From CAZWVM01 sp964637705 (lineage in GTDB: Bacteria; UBA8481): a DNA stretch of 20,523 nt. The stretch lies in the NCBI GenBank assembly GCA_964637705.1, contig CAZWVM010000051.1:1-20523 (forward strand), given 5' to 3'. The notes beneath the pieces were generated by a model. It searched no databases, was not told the DNA's origin, and saw only the letters and a program-made list of their open reading frames with translations. How positions within the stretch are numbered: position 1 is the stretch's first letter; every line of letters begins with the position of its first letter. A program made the position numbers and the translations under genes. Of this stretch, positions 15,528-20,523 are shown piece after piece.

Positions 15528-16817
15528 TCATTCGTCAAACGGGATAAAGAGAATCTCCCCCGGCCTTTCCCCTGCCGCCCTCAGGCAGTAGACGCCCCGC
15601 GCGGTGACGAACGGTTGGGTCACGGGACCGTCCGCGAGGAGTGTCATCCCGACCGCGCCTCCCGGCGCGTCCGTGTCCAGGAGATACAGCGACGGTCGCC
15701 CTTCCGTTTCCCCGAGAACGGCGCTCATCGCCAGGCGTCCGCCGCCGCCGGCCAGCCAGGTCGCCCCGTGGCGCACGAGACCCGGTACCAGGGGACGGAG
15801 AACGCGGCCTGCGGAGTCGAGTTCCACGAGTTCGAAGCGGCCGGCGCGCCTCAGGATCACGGCGCGCAGTCCTTCGAGATCGAAGAAGCTGTTGAAGGCG
15901 ACGTCCTCGGCGACGAGCTCCTCGTCCCTCATCAGGTTCACGCCGTCCTGGGCCAGTTCGTACGTTCCGTTGCCGCTCGCGTCGCCGCGCCGCGCGAACC
16001 AGTAGAGACCGTCGGCGGCGGGCCGCGGCGAGAAACCGTCGAACGGCAGGGCGCGGACCCGCCACCCGTCCGGCCCCTCGCTCCACGCGTGAATCAAACC
16101 GGGCTTCCCCTCCGTCGTCATCCGCTCGCTCCTCATCCTGACGTCGGCGATGCCCGAGTACGAGGCGATGATGCGCCTCCGCCACGGGTCCTCGACGAAA
16201 CTGCGCAGGAGGTTCCTGCCCTCGAGTTCCGCCGGCATCGGGAGCGTCGCGACCATCTCGCCGCTCGCGACGCAGATCGCGTTCTCGCGCTGGAACGCGA
16301 GGCGCCCGTCGGAGAGCCAGAGCGGATTGATGCCGCGCGGATGGCGCGCGATCTCGCGGCGGGACGCGGGATCGTAGACGACGACGTCCGGCGGGTCGAA
16401 ATGCGTCCAGTCCGACGCGAGGCCGGGCAAGGCAAGAGCGACGAGACGGCCGTCCGGCGACCAGCGGACCGGCTTGTCCTGCCAGACGAGGAGATCATCG
16501 CAGAGCGCGAACGTCTCGCCCGTCTCGTCGAGGAGCCAGAGCGCCTTCGCGTCGCGCACCGTGACGCGGCCGTCGCCGTTGGTGTCGCGGCGGCGCACGG
16601 CCACGATCAGAAACCGGCCGTCTCTCGATGGAGCGAGCGAGCCATCGCGGAAGACGAGGCCGGGCAGGAGGCGACGCGCGCCGGGCGCGAGGAAGCCGGG
16701 CGAAGGCGGGGTCGAGAGGTTCCGGCGCGACCCCCTCGCGATGACGATGAGAGCCGCAGCCACGACGAAGACCGCGCAGAGCGCAAGCGCGACCACGACC
16801 GTCCGTCGCGCGTTCAC
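15528..16817 (-). CDS. Membrane-anchored TolB/WD40-like beta-propeller protein
   Basis: 429 residues from GTG 16817, which overlaps the upstream stop (GTGA). Residues 6-27 form one uncleaved-looking membrane helix. The remainder is beta-rich with TolB-like repeats (APSRDGRFLIVAV, RWSPDGRLVALAL, NPLWLSDGRLAFQ). Residues 78-89 (DTNGDGRVTVRD) look like a calcium-binding EF-hand or dockerin-type loop. It is probably a propeller facing the periplasm or cell surface, serving as a protein-binding platform. It lies immediately upstream of the cyclase gene. Confidence 0.78.
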   Translation of the reverse strand: MNARRTVVVALALCAVFVVAAALIVIARGSRRNLSTPPSPGFLAPGARRLLPGLVFRDGSLAPSRDGRFLIVAVRRRDTNGDGRVTVRDAKALWLLDETGETFALCDDLLVWQDKPVRWSPDGRLVALALPGLASDWTHFDPPDVVVYDPASRREIARHPRGINPLWLSDGRLAFQRENAICVASGEMVATLPMPAELEGRNLLRSFVEDPWRRRIIASYSGIADVRMRSERMTTEGKPGLIHAWSEGPDGWRVRALPFDGFSPRPAADGLYWFARRGDASGNGTYELAQDGVNLMRDEELVAEDVAFNSFFDLEGLRAVILRRAGRFELVELDSAGRVLRPLVPGLVRHGATWLAGGGGRLAMSAVLGETEGRPSLYLLDTDAPGGAVGMTLLADGPVTQPFVTARGVYCLRAAGERPGEILFIPFDE

Positions 16818-17320
16818 GGGCGCCCTCCGAAGAGACCGGCGATCACGCCGCCGAGGGCGAGCGCGGAGACCGCCGCGAAGAGGATGCGCGCCGGCGAGAT
16901 CGGCCTCAGGACGAAGAGAAGCGCGCCGAGGCAGAAGGTCGCGTAGGCGCCGACGAGGATTCCCAGGGGCGCACCGGCCCGCTCCACGTGGGTCTCCGCC
17001 CGCGCCGTCGCCAGGTGCCGGCCGAAGTCCATCGGGTGGCAGGAGAGACAGGATCGATCCGGCGGCGCGATGTGACCCCGGTTCGCGGCGTGGCAGGAGA
17101 GACAGGCGAAGTCGTCGAGCGTGTCCGGCTCGCTGACGGCGTTCGTGATGGAAAGGTAGGCGTGAGCGAGCGGCACGACGGCCACGGCCATGAGGTACAC
17201 GAGCGCGACGAGAACGAGACGCGGGCGATTCCAGTAGGGTTCTCCCGAAACGGCGGGCTCGGGCGAGCGTGTGTCACGCGCGCGTGTGTCCCACGCGCGC
17301 GTGTCCGATACGGGCGTCAT
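16814..17320 (-). CDS. Membrane protein with two c-type heme motifs
   Basis: 168 residues. The ATG overlaps the stop of the protease gene (ATGA). Residues 6-18 are a DTR repeat, membrane helices lie at about 34-54, 118-137 and 143-163, and two CxxCH heme attachment motifs lie in the first extramembrane loop (CLSCH at 73-77 and 91-95), with His83 and His102 as possible axial ligands. The layout recalls small membrane-bound multiheme cytochromes such as NrfH/NapC, although it is shorter and has only two hemes. A covalent heme requires the loop to be outside the cytoplasmic membrane. An electron-transfer gene in this operon is unexpected. A longer frame start at 17434 is a shadow of the protease gene. 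Confidence 0.8.
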   Translation of the reverse strand: MTPVSDTRAWDTRARDTRSPEPAVSGEPYWNRPRLVLVALVYLMAVAVVPLAHAYLSITNAVSEPDTLDDFACLSCHAANRGHIAPPDRSCLSCHPMDFGRHLATARAETHVERAGAPLGILVGAYATFCLGALLFVLRPISPARILFAAVSALALGGVIAGLFGGRP

Positions 17321-17808
17321 CGGACGAGGGGCAGCGCGGCGAGATGGGTATTGCAGCGGGGACAGAGCGCGGTCGGGCGCGTGTCGATCTCGGTCGGATC
17401 CGAGGCCGGCTTCATCAGGCACCGGTCGAAGCAATCGTCGAGACCCGCGAGATGCCCGAGTTCATGGCGGCAGACCTTCTCCAGTCGTCCGGGCACCGCC
17501 CCGAGTCGCGCGGCCGAGACGAGGGCGACGCCGCGCACCGGGATGGAGGCGCCGAAGACGAAGGGGCGCCCTTCGAGAAAGAGGTCGACCTCGGTGAGGC
17601 CCACGACCGCCGCGCCACGCGCGGCGTCCGGTATGACCCCGAGCAGGACGTCGGCCGCGAACTGGCGGCGGGTGAGAGCGAAGGCGCGGCTCGGGAGTTC
17701 CGGGATCGGGTCGACGGGCGCGAGCCAGGAAGGTGCTCCGGGCGGCGGCGGCCCGAGCGCCGCGCCCCTCACGGCGCGGAATCGCGCGAGCAGGGGATCG
17801 GCGGTCAA
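17317..17808 (-). CDS. Archaemetzincin-like zinc metalloprotease
   Basis: 163 residues, somewhat shorter than usual. The family signature is visible: VVGLTEVDLFLEGRPFVFGA (68-87), the zinc/catalytic motif HELGHLAGLDD (His115, Glu116, His119), then C126, C130, Met132, and CPRC at 149-152, which together with the first pair form the structural zinc site. Two deviations occur: the third active-site zinc ligand is Asp125 instead of His, and the first Cys pair is separated by three residues rather than four. The start is TTG 17808, 13 bases after the upstream stop, with no good ribosome binding site. No signal peptide is seen, so it is probably cytoplasmic. A role in processing the operon's large protein is possible but unproven. 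Confidence 0.85.
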   Translation of the reverse strand: MTADPLLARFRAVRGAALGPPPPGAPSWLAPVDPIPELPSRAFALTRRQFAADVLLGVIPDAARGAAVVGLTEVDLFLEGRPFVFGASIPVRGVALVSAARLGAVPGRLEKVCRHELGHLAGLDDCFDRCLMKPASDPTEIDTRPTALCPRCNTHLAALPLVR

Positions 17809-17821
17809 CTCGAGGATGCGT

Positions 17822-18901
17822 CTAGCGGACGAGCCAGAGCCGGGCGAGGAGTCCCAGGATCTCCGGCGCCTTCACCTCGCGCGCCGCGAATCCTCCGCCC
17901 GCGCCGCCGGTGAAGAGGAGGTTCGTTCCGCCGCCCTGCGCCACGACCGCATGCCCCTGGCGTGCGACGGCCTTGCCGTCCGGGCTGAAGCGCGCGTGGG
18001 CCAGGGTGACGGTCCGCGCGAAGGAGCCGGCCGCGAGAAGCCGCGCCAGGGCCTCGCCCGGGGCGAAGCCGTCCTTCATGACGCCCTTCGCGACGAGCGA
18101 TCGCAGGGTCGCGTTCAGCGCCTCGGCGTTCCCCGCCAAATCCCTCCACGCCGCGTCCACGGCCGGAGCGGCCGCGAAGGCCGCGTCGGTCCGCGCGCGG
18201 CCTCCCTGGGCGAGTGCGGCCGCGAAGTTCGAAACCGGGACGGGCGCGCCCTTCGCGGCGGCCCAGAGATCCAGGGCGCAGGCGACGACGGCCGTCTCGC
18301 GCGCGTCGAGCGACAGGTCGATCGCCGCCGCGCCCCCGCCGAAGGCGGTGCGCGCGGCACGCGCCTGCAGGCGCTTGTAGCGGGCGTAGAGGACGAGCTG
18401 CGCCGCGACGAGCTGCAAGGTGCCGAAAAGGAGCAGCCCCGAGGTCGGAACCGCGAGCCATCCGAAAGGCAGGATGAGGAAGAAGATGGCGAGGATCATC
18501 GTGGCGAACCAGGCGACGAGGTGGTTGCCGCTCGGCTTCATCATCACGCGCCCCCAGCGCGTCAGGACCATCGGGACGCGCGAGCCCGCGAAGAGCCCCG
18601 CGAGGAGCCCCGCCGGCACGCAGACGACCGTCACGACGAAGAGCTCGGCCACGAGCCCCGCGGAGAGGTTCATGAGAAACCGGACGCTGTCGGCCGCGAA
18701 GAAGACGACCATGACGGCCGTCGCCACGACCGGGAAGTAGAGGATCGTCGCGGGACGCGCCGGCTGCACCCCGCGGCAGCGGTTGACCCGCGTCCAGACG
18801 TGCATCGCCGCGCCCATCGTGAGGAGCGAGACGATGCCGCGGACGATCGAGTAGACCACGTAGTTGATGGCCGTCGTGAAGAAACCGATGATGCTACCCA
18901 C
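17822..18901 (-). CDS. Polytopic membrane protein with soluble C-terminal domain, unknown function
   Basis: 359 residues from GTG 18901, overlapping the upstream stop by 8 bases. About five membrane helices occupy residues 4-165. A charged segment (YARYKRLQAR) follows, then a soluble domain (about 180-359) with a helical, winged-helix-like portion (LRSLVAKGVMKDG) and a glycine-rich beta portion ending APEILGLLARLWLVR. This second domain appears homologous to the core of the zinc-ribbon protein at 9154-10371. The frame extends to 19012, but that part is antisense-like Arg/Pro/Ser-rich sequence overlapping the upstream gene. Confidence 0.7.
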   Translation of the reverse strand: MGSIIGFFTTAINYVVYSIVRGIVSLLTMGAAMHVWTRVNRCRGVQPARPATILYFPVVATAVMVVFFAADSVRFLMNLSAGLVAELFVVTVVCVPAGLLAGLFAGSRVPMVLTRWGRVMMKPSGNHLVAWFATMILAIFFLILPFGWLAVPTSGLLLFGTLQLVAAQLVLYARYKRLQARAARTAFGGGAAAIDLSLDARETAVVACALDLWAAAKGAPVPVSNFAAALAQGGRARTDAAFAAAPAVDAAWRDLAGNAEALNATLRSLVAKGVMKDGFAPGEALARLLAAGSFARTVTLAHARFSPDGKAVARQGHAVVAQGGGTNLLFTGGAGGGFAAREVKAPEILGLLARLWLVR

Positions 18902-19346
18902 GGGGCGTGCTCCCGGCCGGCGCTTCCAGCCCCAGGGTGGCGAGAGCCGCCCCGGCGATCGTGCCGCGCGCGTAGGGGAAGGCGATCGTGTGCGAGCCCG
19001 GGAGCGGGACATGGCCGACGAAGAGGTCGCGCGCGCCGTAGAAGGCGCGCATGAGCGTCCCGAGCGCCCCGCGCTCCATGAGCGAGAGGCACTCCTCGGG
19101 CCGGCAGAGCACCGCGACCGCCGCGGCGAGCGCGAGATTGATCCGCTCGCCCTCCACGAGGCCCTGCGCCTTGAGCGCGGCGCGGCCGGCGGGAACGAGC
19201 GGCTCGAGCGTCTTCGCGGACTGCGCCATCAGCGCGAACGGCGAGACCGGGGCGACCTCGAGGTTGTGGGCGCGGATCACGGCCCAGACCTCGGGCTCGG
19301 TCAGGGTCACGATGGCCGCGGCGCGCATGCGGGACGGGGCCGTCAT
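18894..19346 (-). CDS. Small helical protein, unknown function
   Basis: 150 residues. The ATG overlaps the upstream stop (ATGA). It has no signal peptide. The pattern LTEPEVWAVIRAHNLEVAPV, then AALKAQGLVEGE, then LCRPEECLSLMERG recalls the helix-turn-beta layout of the soluble domain in the two related operon proteins, but the similarity is faint. It is probably cytoplasmic and may be an adaptor or chaperone for the operon. No named family is recognised. Confidence 0.65.
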   Translation of the reverse strand: MTAPSRMRAAAIVTLTEPEVWAVIRAHNLEVAPVSPFALMAQSAKTLEPLVPAGRAALKAQGLVEGERINLALAAAVAVLCRPEECLSLMERGALGTLMRAFYGARDLFVGHVPLPGSHTIAFPYARGTIAGAALATLGLEAPAGSTPRG

Positions 19347-20182
19347 TTCGAAACACCTCGGAACCAGCGGTAGATCGCCCGGGCCGTGTCGCGGAAACCC
19401 TTCGTCGCAGCGGCCGCGGCCTGGACCGCCGTCTTCTTCAGGTCCTCGGCCAGCCCGGAGGGCTCGTCGTGCACCTCGCCGGTGGCGTCGAGGAGCTCGG
19501 CCGAGCCGCGGGCGATCGATCCGTGGAGCTGGACGGCGCGCGCGGATCCCTCGAGGCCGAAGAGGATGTCGCCCGGCTGGGCATGGCGCATCACGGACGA
19601 AAGGTCCGCCGCGATCGCCGCCGGGATCTCGGCGGGCCGCACGCCTCCCCTCTCCGCCATGTCCGCCATCGCGCGGGCGAGCGGACCTTCCTCGCCCGCC
19701 AGCGAGCGGCTCGCGAACCGCGCCGCCGCGTCGCCGCCCGAGCCGCTGGCGAGGGCGCGCTTGTTCAGCTCGCCGAGGATCGTGAGCGGGGATGAGATCA
19801 TGTCGCCCGCGCGCGCCGACAGCTCCGCCGCCGCCTTCGCGGCGGTCTCCTCGACGCCCTCGAGGGCGCGGCGGCGCGACGACTCGAGCGGGTTCCCGCT
19901 TCCGGCGGCGTTCGCGGAGAGATCCTTCAGGGCGTCGAGCCCCTCGCCGAGCGTCGCGGCGGTCGAGACGGCGAGATCCGCGCGGGGCAGGAAGAGCCCC
20001 GCGACGAGGTCGGCGGTGCCCAGGGGCGCGACCTCGTGGCTGAAGGAGACCTGGCCGGAATGGGATGCGAAGGTGGTTTCCTCGACCGAGAGACCGTCGG
20101 CGGCGAGCTGGGCGGCGAAGGCCTCGAGACGCGCCTTCGTCCCGCCGCCGGCGGCCCCGGCGGCGCTGGCGGCGGGGCTCAC
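19343..20182 (-). CDS. Alanine-rich protein, unknown function
   Basis: 279 residues from GTG 20182, which overlaps the stop of the upstream 28-residue frame (GTGA). The first part (about 15-75) is a small alpha/beta region (ARLEAFAAQLAADGLSVEET, EVAPLGTADLVAGLFLPRAD). The middle is Ala-rich helix that may be a coiled coil. A later part (RHAQPGDILFGLEGSARAVQ) is beta-like, and the C-terminus is basic and aromatic (AIYRWFRGVSK), which could touch a membrane. It has no signal peptide. Confidence 0.68.
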   Translation of the reverse strand: MSPAASAAGAAGGGTKARLEAFAAQLAADGLSVEETTFASHSGQVSFSHEVAPLGTADLVAGLFLPRADLAVSTAATLGEGLDALKDLSANAAGSGNPLESSRRRALEGVEETAAKAAAELSARAGDMISSPLTILGELNKRALASGSGGDAAARFASRSLAGEEGPLARAMADMAERGGVRPAEIPAAIAADLSSVMRHAQPGDILFGLEGSARAVQLHGSIARGSAELLDATGEVHDEPSGLAEDLKKTAVQAAAAATKGFRDTARAIYRWFRGVSK

Positions 20183-20265
20183 GGGCGGAAGTCCCGGCCG
20201 AAAGCGTTCTCGTTCTCGGTCGATTGTCCGCGCAGATTCACGGTTCCCCCGCCTCCCACGTTCAC
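20179..20265 (-). CDS. 28-residue small protein at the head of the operon
   Basis: A GTG at 20265 opens MNVGGGGTVNLRGQSTENEN followed by AFGRDFRP, ending in TGA that overlaps the GTG of the next gene. It starts about 16 bases after the predicted transcription start, with only a weak GGAAAAG-like ribosome binding site. The overlap is of the same kind as the others in this operon, which supports it as a real frame. It could be a small operon subunit or a leader peptide that couples translation. Confidence 0.45.
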   Translation of the reverse strand: MNVGGGGTVNLRGQSTENENAFGRDFRP

Positions 20266-20287
20266 GGCATCACTTTTCCGCGGGCCC

Positions 20288-20296
20288 ACTATAGCA
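20288..20296 (-). promoter_or_regulatory. Extended -10 promoter of the ten-gene operon
   Basis: On the minus strand TG, one base, then TATAGT (20288-20293) forms an extended -10 box. No clear -35 box is visible, which is normal for this promoter class. Transcription would start near 20281. From here to the tmRNA terminator (20297-20447) nothing else is evident. Confidence 0.5.
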
Positions 20297-20450
20297 CGAG
20301 CCGCAGCGCGGGGTAGGGGGATTTTCAACGGGAGATGAAGCGGCTACGGGGGCGTCGGGATCCCCTCCGATCCGTTGGGGACCGCCTTCCGGGGCACGCC
20401 TCGTCGCACGCCCCGGGCAGGCCCGCCCGTCCGATTCCCTTCCCATGAAC

Positions 20451-20481
20451 AAAGAAGCCGCCCCGCAGGGGGCGGCTTCTT
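20451..20481 (-). terminator. ssrA: Rho-independent terminator of tmRNA
   Basis: AAAGAAGCCGCC (20451-20462) pairs with 20471-20482 around a short loop. On the minus strand the stem starts at the CCA end of the tmRNA and is followed by TTCTTTGTTC, a broken T-run. Confidence 0.8.
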
Positions 20482-20523
20482 TGGTGGAGGCGGTGGGAAT
20501 CGAACCCACGTCCGGTCAGCTGG
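20482..20523 (-). ncRNA. ssrA: 3' end of transfer-messenger RNA (tmRNA)
   Basis: Only the last 42 bases are in the window. They contain the T-arm (stem GTGGG/CCCAC with loop TTCGATT at 20493-20509), the preceding GGAC typical of tmRNA, and the 3' acceptor strand GCCTCCACCA with encoded CCA. tmRNA rescues stalled ribosomes by adding a degradation tag. A tRNA is a less likely alternative because of the bases before the T-arm and the acceptor sequence. Confidence 0.8.

Noticed and set aside
17267..17310. Alternating GT/GC tract, possible Z-DNA or att site
   Set aside because: It is explained as coding sequence for the repeated DTR residues at the start of the cytochrome gene.
20270..20509. 79-residue minus-strand frame across the tmRNA end
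   Set aside because: It runs through the T-arm and terminator of tmRNA and the operon promoter and has no coding features.

Overview
The window is very GC-rich bacterial chromosome, densely packed, with GTG and TTG starts, lipoprotein signal peptides and a membrane-anchored c-type cytochrome. This suggests a diderm from an uncultured or poorly sampled high-GC phylum (Planctomycetes-, Acidobacteria- or Eisenbacteria-like). The phylum cannot be fixed from this sequence alone.

Left half (1-9137), mostly ordinary genes in short units: the start of an unknown gene leaving the window (1-54, -); a small coiled-coil lipoprotein (233-550, -); an exported TPR protein and a PflX-type radical SAM protein (665-2724, +); a beta-CASP metallo-beta-lactamase-fold nuclease downstream of an exported sialidase-like beta-propeller (2818-5274, -); a shrunken YchF-like protein that keeps the TGS end but has lost the GTPase motifs, coupled to a small lipoprotein (5435-6480, +); a GIY-YIG protein coupled to an agmatine-deiminase-like lipoprotein (6506-7941, -); and a DnaQ-type exonuclease with extra domains (8031-9137, +). 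Several first genes have a -10 box only 6-11 bases before the start codon, which suggests leaderless transcripts.

Right half (9154-20265, -) reads as one ten-gene operon starting just downstream of the ssrA (tmRNA) 3' end. Its genes are chained by ATGA/GTGA overlaps or gaps of at most 38 bases. In transcription order: a 28-residue peptide, an alanine-rich protein, a small helical protein, a polytopic membrane protein with a cytoplasmic-type tail, an archaemetzincin-like zinc protease, a diheme c-type cytochrome membrane protein, a membrane-anchored beta-propeller, a 1443-residue protein with a four-helix membrane N-terminus, glycine/proline-rich repeats and a C-terminal domain resembling the class II adenylyl cyclase toxins (CyaA, anthrax edema factor, ExoY), an ATGA-coupled 258-residue possible immunity protein, and a zinc-ribbon protein that appears related to the tail of the membrane protein.

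The operon is the best candidate for an undescribed system: a membrane-tethered cyclase effector with its own protease, redox and beta-propeller partners. The cyclase call rests on a clear motif-by-motif match. The idea that the neighbours deliver, process or regulate the cyclase is inference from their linkage.
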